Positions 1-10,074 are shown, counted from the first letter of the stretch. The stretch is DNA of 64,000 nt from Cyclobacteriaceae bacterium (GCA_019638395.1 JAHBTX010000004.1:763177-827176); one strand, 5' to 3'. Notes: a model not told the origin generated them from the sequence alone. Translations and numbers: made by a program.

Positions 1-1355
1 TGCTGGCTCTTACGTTATCATATTTATTCTTTGAGATTATTCGTGATGAGGTACTGACGATTGCTGGTGAAACCAGTATTGTGGATCTGAATCCTTCGAT
101 AGGTACTTACACTGGATTTATTCTCTTTGCAATAGTGGTAGGTATTTTTTCAGGTATGGTGCCAGCATTACATTTTGCAAAACTCTCCCCGGTTAATGCA
201 TTGAAGGGAAAGGAACTTCACCCGATGGGAAATTCACGATTTTCGCTTCGGAGGATAGTAATCACCATGCAGTTTATGTTGTCGCTGGGATTTATCATGG
301 TGGTGGTGATAATGGTACAACAATATCGGTTTTCGGTTGATTATGATTTAGGTTTTAAACAAGAGGGAATACTCAATGTAGAGTTGCAACAAGCCAACCC
401 ACAGTTGGTTAAAAATGAATTCGGAAAATTGTCCTTTGTGCAGGGTATTTCAATGTCCTCGCACGCTATCGGGACCGGTGCTGTGTCTGAGCTTTATGTG
501 AGTAGGGTAGAAAATTCAGACTCCATCAACGTGAATAGCTTAGCCGTGGATGAAAACTTTATAACCAACCTGGGATTGAAACTATTAGGCGGTAGAAACT
601 TCACCAATAACGCAGCAGAAAATCAGCAATTGATACTGATCAATGAAGTGTTTGCCAGAAAACTGAATCCTAATGATCCATCGCGTGCCCTTGACCAAGT
701 TATTATTCTACCAGGTAAAAGAGAAGTAAAGATAGCAGGCATTGTGCAGGACTTTAATTATGCAAGTCTTTCATCGCAAATTGGGAACTTACTGTTTGAA
801 TACCAACCCAGCCGTTTTAAATATGCCAACATACATCTTGAAACAACTCATACCAGTCAGGCATTTTCAGAAATGGAAGCTGCCTGGAAGCATGTTGGTA
901 AAGGCGATAAATTCCAGTCGGCCTGGCTTACTGATCAGATTCGCGATGCGTATGGATTTTATTTTATGATGGTGAAGATTTGGGGCTTTTTCGGAACGCT
1001 TGCCATCACCATTGCGTGCCTGGGATTGCTGGGTACAGTAGTATTCACAATCAAAAACCGGGTGAAAGAGGTAAGCATTCGGAAAGTAATGGGTGCCTCA
1101 TCAGAAAGTTTGGTTTATCTGTTATCCAAAGATTTTATCCTACTCATGCTGATCGCCAGCATCATCACAGTACCAACGGTAAAATACTTAATGGAATGGG
1201 TGATGCTTACGGCTCAGTATTATAATGTTCCTATCGGAATAGTTGAGACTGGCATTAGCATAGTAATTGTGTTCGCGTTGGGGATGATTACCGTTTTATC
1301 GCAAACATTAAAGGCTGCCAATGCAAACCCGGTGGATAATTTAAGAGTAGAATGA
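1..1355 (+). CDS. ABC transporter permease, FtsX/MacB type (5'-truncated by window)
   Basis: This is the C-terminal part of an FtsX-like permease. The frame is open back to the first bases, so the real start lies outside the window; the GTG at 81 is probably internal. The visible protein has a membrane segment at the start, a cytoplasmic link ending in a PVNALKG-like motif, another membrane segment, a roughly 200-residue extracytoplasmic domain, and three C-terminal membrane helices around a VKEVSIRKVMGAS motif typical of MacB/FtsX permeases. Bacteroidota carry many such two-module permeases, usually paired with a separate ATPase that would lie upstream. The substrate cannot be told from sequence. 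The family call is solid. Confidence 0.85.
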   Translation, partial: LALTLSYLFFEIIRDEVLTIAGETSIVDLNPSIGTYTGFILFAIVVGIFSGMVPALHFAKLSPVNALKGKELHPMGNSRFSLRRIVITMQFMLSLGFIMVVVIMVQQYRFSVDYDLGFKQEGILNVELQQANPQLVKNEFGKLSFVQGISMSSHAIGTGAVSELYVSRVENSDSINVNSLAVDENFITNLGLKLLGGRNFTNNAAENQQLILINEVFARKLNPNDPSRALDQVIILPGKREVKIAGIVQDFNYASLSSQIGNLLFEYQPSRFKYANIHLETTHTSQAFSEMEAAWKHVGKGDKFQSAWLTDQIRDAYGFYFMMVKIWGFFGTLAITIACLGLLGTVVFTIKNRVKEVSIRKVMGASSESLVYLLSKDFILLMLIASIITVPTVKYLMEWVMLTAQYYNVPIGIVETGISIVIVFALGMITVLSQTLKAANANPVDNLRVE

Positions 1356-1456
1356 TTGTGTTCAGATAAAGTAATTGTAATGCTCAGATTACCCGCTTAT
1401 GGTTTTTCATGCTTGATGTATTTTTCTACTACAACAATTCGAATCAAATAAAATAA

Positions 1457-3367
1457 TCAAACCTCAAACGCACTTTTATAAAATCCATTTTGCTGAACAT
1501 AATTAAGCAGCGCCTCGTAGAACGGATGTGCTGCCAGCGTGGCGCTATCGCCAATCAATAGCAATTTCTTACGGGCGCGGGTCATGGCTACATTCGTTCT
1601 GCGAATGTCGGCCAGAAATCCAACTTCGGCCTTATCATTACTCCTGACAAAACTGATCACAATTGCATCGCGTTCTTGTCCTTGAAAGGCATCTACCGTG
1701 TGGATTGTTATTAGTGTGCCGAGTGGTTCGAGTATGGAAGATGCAGCGGCTAATTTATTCAGGTAGTCAACCTGTGCACGGTAAGGCGTAATAATTCCCA
1801 ATGTAATTTGTTGTTCGTTCCATTCATCTACACCATAATCTGCTACTAACTTTTCGGTTTCGCTAATTACCAATGCGGCTTCTTCTTCATTATATCGACT
1901 CAACGTTTCGGGGTCTTGTTTTTCAGTAAACCCACAGCCGGCAGTGTCGATAAACTCAACCGGTTGTTGATGTGGCTTTAGCAAACCTGCTTTAACGGAT
2001 GGATGCGCAATCAACTTGCCATCATAAAACCATTGCGAAGAAAACTTCATTATCGCCTCGTGCATACGATATTGAATCTGCAACAAGGAAGCTGCTTGCG
2101 GATGTTTTTCAATTCCGCGTTCAAACAGGGTAATGGCCAATCCGGCTTTGGCCGCTTCGTTCGATTTTATGGTAGGTGGTAACTGACAATGATCACCTGC
2201 CAATATTACCCGCTGCGCGCGCAACATTGGTATCCAACACGCAGCCTCCAACGATTGCGCGGCTTCATCAATAAAAACAGTTTTGAATTTTCGCCCGCGC
2301 AGTACTGGGTGAGAGGCTCCCACCAATGTGCAGCAAATAGCCTGCGCATGCTGCAATACATCGTTTACAATGTAAAACTCCAGCATATCCGCATCCGATT
2401 TTAATAACTTTACTTCCTCTTTTAATAACCTGCGGTGCTCCCGTTCGTGGTGGCCAAAGGTGCGTTTAAATTTGGAAGCTTCGGAGCGTATTTTTTCAAT
2501 ACGTTTGCGCAAGGCACGCAGCTCAGCGTAATGCGCATGCGTTGCAATGCGCGCATCCAGTGTTTTGGTTAAGGTTTGATCGGTAACACGTGCCGGATGG
2601 CCAATGCGTACCACATTCAATCCTTGTTCGCTCAGTTTCTCCACCAGCAAATCAATAGCCGCATTGCTGGGTGTGCTCACCAAAACCTGTCCTTCTATAC
2701 GCTGAGTTTGTAATATCGCCTGCACCAGAGTAGTGGTTTTACCTGTACCGGGTGGACCATGAATAAAAGCTAAATCCTGTGCTGCTAAAACTTGTTGTAA
2801 CGCAGCTTGCTGACTTTGATTTAATTGAGGAGCCGGTAACACTTCAACTGCTTGTGATAAAACAGGAGTGGCCCCAAGAAACAATTCGCGCAATTCAGCT
2901 ATGCGATTGCCTTGGGCCTGGCTTACCGATTTTAATGCGTACTCCATTTCCTTGTACGACATCTCGTCAAACATTACATCCACACCCAGCTTACCATCAT
3001 CCATCCATTCCGGAAGTTCATCGGGATTTATAGTAATTACCAGGGTATTGTTATGCACATAATTTATAACCCCTTGCAGGTGCTGCTTTTCGGGCTTGCC
3101 AAATGCGTTGCAGAATATATTTACAGATTTACCACTTTGAAAACTGTGCGGTTTGTCGGACGGATGAAGGCGTTCTACTTCAATGATTGTGCGTTCGCCT
3201 GTGCCCACATAATCGCGCACTACTTTTACCGGGTACCAGGTAACACCTTCTATTACCCGCTGTGTAAGCGATCGTAATAAAACCTTTTGCCGATACTGAT
3301 CAAGGTCGGCTGCCCGCTCCAGTTTAATTAGTTCGAGTTGGTATTGAAGATGCTGTGTTGAAGTCAT
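1457..3367 (-). CDS. Superfamily 1 DNA/RNA helicase, IGHMBP2/Upf1-like
   Basis: A 636-residue SF1 ATP-dependent helicase. An N-terminal beta-barrel-like domain (about residues 30-150) precedes the motor. Walker A GPPGTGKT is at about 204-211, followed by a STPSNAAIDLLVEKL motif Ia, a DEAAQ Walker B in the 360s, GDHCQLPPT (motif III), a QYRMHEAI motif (IV), VDAFQGQERDAIV (V) and TRARKKL (VI). Bacterial members of this group unwind 5'-to-3' on DNA or RNA, with roles inferred in nucleic-acid maintenance. It stands alone, reading toward the end of the upstream permease gene. Family assignment is confident; the cellular role is not known. Confidence 0.9.
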   Translation of the reverse strand: MTSTQHLQYQLELIKLERAADLDQYRQKVLLRSLTQRVIEGVTWYPVKVVRDYVGTGERTIIEVERLHPSDKPHSFQSGKSVNIFCNAFGKPEKQHLQGVINYVHNNTLVITINPDELPEWMDDGKLGVDVMFDEMSYKEMEYALKSVSQAQGNRIAELRELFLGATPVLSQAVEVLPAPQLNQSQQAALQQVLAAQDLAFIHGPPGTGKTTTLVQAILQTQRIEGQVLVSTPSNAAIDLLVEKLSEQGLNVVRIGHPARVTDQTLTKTLDARIATHAHYAELRALRKRIEKIRSEASKFKRTFGHHEREHRRLLKEEVKLLKSDADMLEFYIVNDVLQHAQAICCTLVGASHPVLRGRKFKTVFIDEAAQSLEAACWIPMLRAQRVILAGDHCQLPPTIKSNEAAKAGLAITLFERGIEKHPQAASLLQIQYRMHEAIMKFSSQWFYDGKLIAHPSVKAGLLKPHQQPVEFIDTAGCGFTEKQDPETLSRYNEEEAALVISETEKLVADYGVDEWNEQQITLGIITPYRAQVDYLNKLAAASSILEPLGTLITIHTVDAFQGQERDAIVISFVRSNDKAEVGFLADIRRTNVAMTRARKKLLLIGDSATLAAHPFYEALLNYVQQNGFYKSAFEV

Positions 3368-3728
3368 GCAAGGGGCAAATATGATTCGATAAATTGGTAC
3401 ATAAAAATTTGATCACTGTATAATCTATTTTCTACATTACCGGTATGTGAGTACCTTTGCCAGGCTGCTGCAATTGCAATAGCTTAGCTTGCGCATGATT
3501 AACATTCAGCACTACATCAAGGATACATTTTTGTTAGCCAGCTAACAATAAGAATGATTTAAAGGACTTATCGGTATTAAAAAACACAACCTCGTTCCTG
3601 GAGAAACGTTTCATTAGTGTATTTGATAATTTTAAACTCTAAGAGGCACCATTTGTGTGTGAATTGACTACTTCAACATCTGGTATAATTGTTGTTATTT
3701 TGCAGACCATTTTTAAACCCAAATTAAT
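3368..3728. other. Intergenic region with a short palindrome
   Basis: This 361-nt AT-rich gap lies between the divergent helicase and outer-membrane protein genes. It contains the near-perfect palindrome listed separately at 3531-3548. No convincing open frame or RNA gene was seen. Confidence 0.5.
3531..3548. promoter_or_regulatory. 18-bp palindrome, possible operator
   Basis: TTGTTAGC and GCTAACAA form perfect 8-nt inverted arms around a CA centre. It lies midway between two divergent genes, where an operator would be expected. A binding protein cannot be named, and there is no other copy to support it. Confidence 0.3.
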
Positions 3729-4331
3729 ATGAAACAAACAGGATTACTTTTAACAATGATGTTTTTGAGTGTTGGCTTATGGGCACAAACCACAGCCGGT
3801 AGCTTTACCCTGGCTGGCGGTTTGGAATATTCTTCTAACAAGAGTGAGAACGTGTACGGTAATGTTGATTACACTTCATCGTCATTAAACTTTAGGCCTG
3901 CTGCAGGTTATTTTGTTATAGATAACCTGGAGGTTGGTTTGCAGTTAGGAATTGGATCTGGTAAATCCCAATACGAAGGTTCTGCAGAAAGCAAAAGCAG
4001 TTCGTTTTTGTTCGGGCCTTATGCACGGTATTATAAATTTACATCGAACGAGCGGTTTGCTTTTACCGGCACGTTCAGCTTTCAGATTGGGTCAGGCACT
4101 ACAAGCAGCGGCCAGAATGAACTTAAAACAGGTAGTACAAGTTTTTCTATAGCCCCCGGATTTACCTATTTTCTATCGGATAAGTGGGCCCTTGATTTTC
4201 AGTTGCAAGGTATTGGCTTCACTTCGTACGACCCTAATAAAGATGTAGATAACAACAATCAGAACACATTTACTTTTGGAGCCAGCTCCTTAAGTCCTTC
4301 ATTGGGTTTCCGCTTCTTTATTAACAAGTAA
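3729..4331 (+). CDS. Outer membrane beta-barrel protein
   Basis: A 200-residue exported protein. The N-terminal signal peptide (about residues 1-20, ending LWAQ) is followed by alternating amphipathic strands. Features are GGLEYSSN at the start, repeated aromatic strand ends such as GPYARYYKF, and a C-terminal strand ending GFRFFINK with the terminal aromatic pattern of outer-membrane barrels. Predicted location is the outer membrane, probably as a small 8-stranded barrel. It forms a single-gene unit with its own terminator immediately downstream. No specific substrate or function can be assigned. Confidence 0.75.
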   Translation: MKQTGLLLTMMFLSVGLWAQTTAGSFTLAGGLEYSSNKSENVYGNVDYTSSSLNFRPAAGYFVIDNLEVGLQLGIGSGKSQYEGSAESKSSSFLFGPYARYYKFTSNERFAFTGTFSFQIGSGTTSSGQNELKTGSTSFSIAPGFTYFLSDKWALDFQLQGIGFTSYDPNKDVDNNNQNTFTFGASSLSPSLGFRFFINK

Positions 4332-4355
4332 GCTTTAGCTTAACTAAAATCATTG

Positions 4356-4393
4356 CCGTGTTTGATCGTGAGATTAAACACGGTTTTTTTTTT
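4356..4393 (+). terminator. Rho-independent terminator
   Basis: Arms CCGTGTTT and AAACACGG pair perfectly around a 12-nt loop and are followed by a run of ten T. It closes the outer-membrane protein gene. Confidence 0.85.
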
Positions 4394-4470
4394 GGTCGGA
4401 TTACCGCATGCATTTTTGCTGTGTATTGAATGAAAACTTGGCTAACTTGTGGCTAACAAATTTGAGGCAT

Positions 4471-5199
4471 ATGCACCCCAACCAAATTCTTGAACTTATT
4501 AGCCGAGGTCGCACAGATTTCATTTTCCAGTTTTTGAAGCTTTCCGATTGGAAAAGTCAATTACATGCGGGTAGTGTTAAACCGTTGCAATGGTTAATTT
4601 ATTACAATGATGTAACAGGTTTGCGGGCCGTGTTGGAAGCCGGTGGCGATTTAAGTAGCTTGAATATCGATGAAGAACTGGGAAATGCCGCTTTCTTTGG
4701 GCATTGGAAAGTTTGTGATTTTCTGATCAATCACGGAGCAAATGTAAATGCAGTTGTGCCTCTAACTCATGAAACTCCTTTGCATGCTGCGGTATCAAAA
4801 GCCGGAAGGCCACACTATTATTATGTTGTAAAACTATTGGTAGAGAAGGGAGCCAACGTAAATGCGCAAACCAAAGCCGGAAAAGAGACCGGTGCTTTTA
4901 TGCGCGATGTGCGCACCAAAGGCGAAACACCCTTGCATCGCGCTGCGGCTTATTGCGATGAACGCACTATAACTTTTTTGCTGGAACATGGAGCCAACAA
5001 AACATTGAAAGATGCACATGGTAATTCGCCCCTGAGCTGGGCAAGCGAACATTTACGACCGGGTTCTGTTTTGGCGCTATTGAGCTATGGTGATTATAAA
5101 ATCAGTGATAGCCATATAACAAAAAATACCAGCGATCATGGTGCCGGGTGGGGCACCGGTATGGATTGGAATCTGTTTGGGGACTACTTGCCTGAGTAA
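4471..5199 (+). CDS. Ankyrin repeat protein
   Basis: A protein of about 242 residues built largely of ankyrin repeats. Clear repeat cores are LGNAAFFGHWKVCDFLINHG, TPLHAAVSKAG with VVKLLVEKGANVNAQ, and TPLHRAAAYC with ITFLLEHGANKTLKD, plus NSPLSWASEH. The frame is open to an ATG at 4408, but the ATG at 4471 (MHPNQILEL) begins the recognisable sequence and clears the terminator just upstream, so it is preferred. No signal peptide is seen with this start, suggesting a cytoplasmic protein-binding scaffold. Its 3' end overlaps the convergent glycosylase gene by 16 nt. The partner is unknown. Confidence 0.8.
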   Translation: MHPNQILELISRGRTDFIFQFLKLSDWKSQLHAGSVKPLQWLIYYNDVTGLRAVLEAGGDLSSLNIDEELGNAAFFGHWKVCDFLINHGANVNAVVPLTHETPLHAAVSKAGRPHYYYVVKLLVEKGANVNAQTKAGKETGAFMRDVRTKGETPLHRAAAYCDERTITFLLEHGANKTLKDAHGNSPLSWASEHLRPGSVLALLSYGDYKISDSHITKNTSDHGAGWGTGMDWNLFGDYLPE

Positions 5200-5861
5200 T
5201 TCAATTTCTCCACATACAACTTTAAATACTCCTTCAGTTGCTTCCGTTTATACTGCATAATAAATCGCGGATGTGGCAATGGAATGATTTGCTGGAAGAA
5301 TTTCTCTTCTTGGTTCCATGCTGTCAGGAATTTATAGTTATCACCTTCGCCCAGGCAATATGCTACCTGTGTATTCAAGCCCCAACTCAATTGGGTACGC
5401 ATACAATTTTGCATAAAAGGCTTTAGCCGTTTTTGTAGTAGAGGAATATCATAATAGTTGAGGTTTTTTTCTTTTTTTGTGAAGCCCAGGGGTGAAACCG
5501 ATGTAAAGTAAAATTTATCATAGAATGCATGGGCACCACCGTATGCGTGTATCATTCGATATATAAAATCAGAAGAAAGTTCGGGTTTGCCAGGCAATGC
5601 GTTTTCAATTCCACAGATTTCTTTCAGCCGGGTCGGATCTGTAAAAGGAATACCCGTAAGGCCGCCTCCGAAGCGGCCTGGATTAATGCCGATGATTAGC
5701 GTGCGTGTATTGGTATCGTTATAATAGCGGGTGTAAAATTGCCTGCACAAGTTAAATACCTCAGGCTGCTGATAAGGATTTAGCACGCTAACACCACGGG
5801 GTATGGCTGTTGCAATGGTTAGTTGTTCCAAAAAATCTAAAATCCGATTCGCTAATGTCAT
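5184..5861 (-). CDS. SMUG2-type uracil-DNA glycosylase family protein
   Basis: A 225-residue protein of the uracil-DNA glycosylase superfamily. The motif LIIGINPGRFGGGLTGIPF at about residues 75-93 corresponds to the catalytic loop of SMUG-like enzymes. The C-terminal PLPHPRF segment fits the second active-site motif that carries a histidine. The family (formerly DUF4918) is predicted to excise damaged uracil-type bases, an inference from homology. It follows the histidine kinase gene with a 4-nt overlap, so the two are probably co-translated. Confidence 0.8.
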   Translation of the reverse strand: MTLANRILDFLEQLTIATAIPRGVSVLNPYQQPEVFNLCRQFYTRYYNDTNTRTLIIGINPGRFGGGLTGIPFTDPTRLKEICGIENALPGKPELSSDFIYRMIHAYGGAHAFYDKFYFTSVSPLGFTKKEKNLNYYDIPLLQKRLKPFMQNCMRTQLSWGLNTQVAYCLGEGDNYKFLTAWNQEEKFFQQIIPLPHPRFIMQYKRKQLKEYLKLYVEKLNYSGK

Positions 5862-7801
5862 GCATTAACTATAGAAGCCTGACTGTTTCGTGGAAATCTG
5901 ATTCTAAAAGTGGTACCCTTATCAGGAAAACTTTCAATTTCAATACTGCCGCTTAATGCATCTACCTGCGCTTTTACAAGATACAGGCCTAATCCACGTC
6001 CTTCCACATGGGTGTGAAAGCGCTGGTACAAGCCGTAAAGTTTATCGCGCACCAAGGGTAAATCTATACCTAAGCCATTATCGCGTACGTGAATAGCTAC
6101 CTGATTTTCGCTTGCATAAGTTTTTATGGTAACTACTGGTTTGCGCTCTGGCGAACGAAACTTAATGGCATTGGCTATAAGATTATACAAAATACTTTCG
6201 ATGTATGTGGGTATGGTTGATATAGTATCTACCTGTGTGTAGTCTTCCTGAAATACGGTGCCGGAATCCAGAATTAAATCTTTGAGTGTGCTTTTAATAC
6301 GCAATACACGCTTACTTAAAATAACCGGTTCGTAGGTGCTGGTACCAACGCGCTTAACATGCAAAACGTGACTCAGGTCATGCACAATGTTATCCAGATC
6401 AACTGTAGCCTGGGTAAGCTTATCAACTACTTCCTGATCGCGCGGCCATTGAAAAGAGTTTCCGTTTATAATATTAATGAGGCCCAGTATGCGGGCTACA
6501 GGGCCCCGCAGGTTATGGGCGGTAATAAACTGGTATTCTTCCAACTGATTGTTATGGCGGGCTAATTCAATGTTGGTTTTGGTAAGCTCCTGCGTTCGCT
6601 CCTGTACTTTATTTTTTAAATCGTGGTTGTAATTGCGCAACAGGTTGTTGGAACGGGTACGAAGCCTGTAGGCATAGAAAAGAGAAAAAGCCAGGGGAAT
6701 GGTTAGCAACGCAGCCAAGGCAATCATCCAAAGCATAAGTCGCTGTTGCCGCAAGCGCGCATCTTTTAGATCTGTTTCTCTGCGTAGGTTTTCATTCTCG
6801 CGGGTAATGTTTTGGTTTTCGATGTATTGCGTTAAGCTGGCATTAAAAACACTATCACGATAGGTAACAAACAACCGATAGTATTCAAATGCTTTTTTAA
6901 ATTCACCACGGGTTTCATAAATGGGGTAAAGCAATCCATAAGCTTCGCGGGTTTTATCGCGGTAAAAGTTTTTAAGCGAAATAGCCAGGCTGGCTTCCAG
7001 GGCGGCAATTGCTTTTTCGGGTTGTTGCTTGGCTTGGTAAATTTGTGCCAACCCGATTAAAGTAAAAGTTCTGCCATACAGGTTTGTACGGGCAGAATCA
7101 AGCGCAGCAGCCTGATTGTAAAAAAACAAGGCACTGTCATACTCTTTTTGATTCAGGTGTACTTCGCCCAGATTATTATAAATATAAGCCAGTGTGGCAC
7201 CCGGTTGTGGGTGCGCAATTTCCAGCCGCAGCGCATACTTAATCCATTGTTCGGCACTATCAAAACGCATGAGTTTTCCATGTGCCCGGCCAATGTAATT
7301 CATAATGTTGGCTTGCTGGGTCGATTTGGATTTTTGTGCCAGTGCCAAAGCTTTATGAAAATACAATTGAGCTTCGCCATAGTTTTCCATATTGGAGTTG
7401 ATATTGCCCATCGTAATGTACGTATCCAGCAACTGGGCTGTATCCATATCGTGTTCGGTACGTACCAGGTTATCGAGTGTGTATTCAAATGCTGTAGAAT
7501 ATACACCCATGCGCTGATTTACACGCTGCAAAATGTTAAGTGCATCTTTAATGCCGATGCTGTAATTATTGCGCGTGGCAATTTTCAGGGCGCTATCGCC
7601 ATAAACTAAAGATTTCTTTATATCCTCATCGTAATACAAACGTGCTAACCGGTTGTAAATGTCAACTTGAGTAGTACCTGTTGCTGTTTTTTGTAATTCA
7701 ACGGATAAGCTATCGGCTACAGCCTGATTAAATAGTTGGGCGGGTAGGGACTGAGAAATTCCCATACAGCCTGCAATTAAGATGGCGATGCCTGTTTTCA
7801 C
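5858..7801 (-). CDS. TPR sensor histidine kinase
   Basis: A 647-residue membrane kinase. A signal peptide (about 1-22) leads into tetratricopeptide repeats covering roughly 30-330. One transmembrane helix (LMLWMIALAALLTIPLAF, about 350-370) and a coiled-coil linker follow. The kinase core starts with an H-box-like AHNLRGPVARI at about 427, then the N box YNLIANAIKF, G1 DNGLGID and G2 GRGLGLYLVKAQ. This periplasmic-TPR plus kinase layout is common in Bacteroidota, where it often works with a response regulator encoded elsewhere. It overlaps both neighbours by 4 nt, forming a patatin-kinase-glycosylase transcription unit. The signal sensed is unknown. Confidence 0.88.
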   Translation of the reverse strand: MKTGIAILIAGCMGISQSLPAQLFNQAVADSLSVELQKTATGTTQVDIYNRLARLYYDEDIKKSLVYGDSALKIATRNNYSIGIKDALNILQRVNQRMGVYSTAFEYTLDNLVRTEHDMDTAQLLDTYITMGNINSNMENYGEAQLYFHKALALAQKSKSTQQANIMNYIGRAHGKLMRFDSAEQWIKYALRLEIAHPQPGATLAYIYNNLGEVHLNQKEYDSALFFYNQAAALDSARTNLYGRTFTLIGLAQIYQAKQQPEKAIAALEASLAISLKNFYRDKTREAYGLLYPIYETRGEFKKAFEYYRLFVTYRDSVFNASLTQYIENQNITRENENLRRETDLKDARLRQQRLMLWMIALAALLTIPLAFSLFYAYRLRTRSNNLLRNYNHDLKNKVQERTQELTKTNIELARHNNQLEEYQFITAHNLRGPVARILGLINIINGNSFQWPRDQEVVDKLTQATVDLDNIVHDLSHVLHVKRVGTSTYEPVILSKRVLRIKSTLKDLILDSGTVFQEDYTQVDTISTIPTYIESILYNLIANAIKFRSPERKPVVTIKTYASENQVAIHVRDNGLGIDLPLVRDKLYGLYQRFHTHVEGRGLGLYLVKAQVDALSGSIEIESFPDKGTTFRIRFPRNSQASIVNA

Positions 7802-10074
7802 TGGAGCAATTCAATTAGCTTATTTGTTTCAGACCGGTTTTGGGTAGATTGAATGTTGCGTACAATGCCATCTTTTTCGCGCGTTGTTAAACGCCAGCTA
7901 AGCGAAGCACGGGTGCTGTTTTGGCGAATGCTATCCATGTTTTGTAAAATGGGTACATAGTTTTCGGCCTGGTATTGTATATCCACCCGGTGTATGGGTA
8001 CCGTCATCCAACTATGTGCCTGGCCAATGAGTAAATCGCTGGTAATGTCCTGAAAGTTTTCAAAATTATTATATACACTGCTGATGGGCTGGGTCATATC
8101 ATCGATAATGGTTTGGCCTTTCTTAGCTAAAATGGTTCCCATCTTGGGCGAGTCGCGGATGGAAAGAAAAATTACGCCATTGGTGTTTTCTGAAACCCAT
8201 TCGCGGAAAGCATATAAAAAACGTACGGCATCTGATAATCCGAAGTTATCCGAAATGCCGGCATCCATAATCTGAATAGGCGGTTCGGTAGGCAATGTGG
8301 TGTTTGGTGTAATGTAGGGGAAGGTGGCACTCATGCGTAAGGCAGAAAGAAACCGTAAGTCTTCTGCATCCTGATTTTTGAAAAAACGATGGAAGTCCAC
8401 TCCGCTTAACTTTCGTTGTAAATAGCCAGGCATATTATTCAATTCGGCATTCATAAACGAAACCGGGCGCGAGGCTATGTACATTTTACGTCCATCGTTT
8501 ACAACGGTGGGTGTAAGTATTACCATGGGTATAATTCCTTCCAGTTCAGGTTGCAGGTAGCTTACAATGGGCCTGTCCATCAACCCTTCGGTAATTTGAT
8601 TCAGTTGATCTTCGAATGTAAAGGCACGGTCGCGTTGATAGGCTTTGCCTGCATACTCAAATTTGGTAAAGCCAACAAACAAATCGTTGGCAAGCAAACT
8701 GAAAATGAGTGGGTTTAAGTTATCGCTCGAAATTTTTTGGCGGTGGCTGTTACTGTAGGGGTATATGGGTTCGCCTTGTTTTTCGCGCAACTTCAGTTCG
8801 CGGAAATAACTGGCTCCAATTAACCCGCCTGATGCACCTGTAATCAACACACTGCTTTCCATCAGTTTGCCGTGGCTCAGGCTGTCGAGTGTTTGCAGTG
8901 CATTCAATGTCCATAACGAAGCACGTTTTCCACCTCCGCTTGCACACAGAAAAACCATTTTTGGTTTATGGGCACCAAACTTTTTACGCCAGTTAGCAAG
9001 TTGGGTAAGCACCTGCTGCCGGTCGGCTTCCATATTGGCGCTATCCAATTGCAGCGGTAATGTTTTTACGGAGTACTCGGCCGGCTGCACACCATAATCA
9101 AGTCCAAAAGCTTCATACTTTTTAGAGAAAAAATCTTCGCCCACTAAATGATTTAAAATCAAAAATAGTACAAGGCCGCTGGTGGCAGACCAACCCCCGA
9201 ACCAGTAGGAAAATGCGCCTGATAGCATTACAAAAATGGTAAGGAAGATCATAAAGCTGCAGGCAGCCGGAATCTGAAAGGCGGGATAATCTTTGAAAAT
9301 GCCAAGCACCAATACCATGGCAAAAATGAACAATTCAATAACTACCAGGTTAAAGTGGTTTTGATCAAACACTTGCAAAATGGTGGCCTTATCGTAAAAA
9401 GAACTTGCCTCTACCGGTTTAGCCCGCAGGTGTCCATCCAGATAATAATCAACCCGCACTTGTTTTTTGCGCACAATATCTAATTTGTGCATAGCGCTGG
9501 CCCGCGTAACTTTTACATTTTGTTTAATTTTTTCATCAATGCGGCACACCACATACTTAAAAATATCTTTGTTGGTAAACCGGAAGTATAACGAGAAGAT
9601 AACCGTCATGGTAACATAGCCCGTAAATAACCCGGCCAGATTTTTTAGTAAACCATATTCGCTGCTGTATTCATTGTTGATCTGAAAACCAATAATCTGA
9701 TACACATAGGTAATCAGAAACACCACCGGGATAATGGAGTTATTAATGGTAAACTTCTTAAACGGGTTAGGTAACGTACCAATAAATGAAAACCGGTGGC
9801 CATCGGCTATGTAGCCGGTAATATGAAAGGCCATGCTAAAGCCTGCCGTAAGCAAGCCCATCATAAAAAAGCTGGTGAAGCCCACTTTATTCAGATATTC
9901 CGGATCGAGAAACAGGTATGGAATGCCCAGGTATTTGCCAAAGTTGCCGGTAATCATGGCAAAGAGAATAATCCAGCACAGTACCAACACATGGTTGCGT
10001 CTGAAATTATTTAAGAGCAACTGTATTGGAAAAGAATAATAAAGCTTAGGTAGAAAGAAGTAAAGTTTGCGCAT
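7798..10074 (-). CDS. Membrane-anchored patatin-like phospholipase
   Basis: A 758-residue protein whose first 350 residues carry about six or seven hydrophobic helices and whose second half is a patatin-like hydrolase. The oxyanion-hole region is CASGGGKRA (about 378-386). The nucleophile elbow GASGG (about 411) gives the GxSxG serine. MDAGISDNFG (about 604) supplies the Asp of the Ser-Asp dyad, so the catalytic residues appear intact. Patatin enzymes cleave acyl groups from lipids. Here the activity would be on the cytoplasmic side of a membrane, by inference. It is first in the three-gene overlapping unit with the kinase and glycosylase. Confidence 0.8.
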   Translation of the reverse strand: MRKLYFFLPKLYYSFPIQLLLNNFRRNHVLVLCWIILFAMITGNFGKYLGIPYLFLDPEYLNKVGFTSFFMMGLLTAGFSMAFHITGYIADGHRFSFIGTLPNPFKKFTINNSIIPVVFLITYVYQIIGFQINNEYSSEYGLLKNLAGLFTGYVTMTVIFSLYFRFTNKDIFKYVVCRIDEKIKQNVKVTRASAMHKLDIVRKKQVRVDYYLDGHLRAKPVEASSFYDKATILQVFDQNHFNLVVIELFIFAMVLVLGIFKDYPAFQIPAACSFMIFLTIFVMLSGAFSYWFGGWSATSGLVLFLILNHLVGEDFFSKKYEAFGLDYGVQPAEYSVKTLPLQLDSANMEADRQQVLTQLANWRKKFGAHKPKMVFLCASGGGKRASLWTLNALQTLDSLSHGKLMESSVLITGASGGLIGASYFRELKLREKQGEPIYPYSNSHRQKISSDNLNPLIFSLLANDLFVGFTKFEYAGKAYQRDRAFTFEDQLNQITEGLMDRPIVSYLQPELEGIIPMVILTPTVVNDGRKMYIASRPVSFMNAELNNMPGYLQRKLSGVDFHRFFKNQDAEDLRFLSALRMSATFPYITPNTTLPTEPPIQIMDAGISDNFGLSDAVRFLYAFREWVSENTNGVIFLSIRDSPKMGTILAKKGQTIIDDMTQPISSVYNNFENFQDITSDLLIGQAHSWMTVPIHRVDIQYQAENYVPILQNMDSIRQNSTRASLSWRLTTREKDGIVRNIQSTQNRSETNKLIELLQ

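Noticed and set aside
4408-4470. Upstream ATG at 4408 as the start of the ankyrin protein
   Set aside because: It lies 15 nt after a terminator T run and adds 21 residues unlike the rest of the protein; the ATG at 4471 is more plausible.
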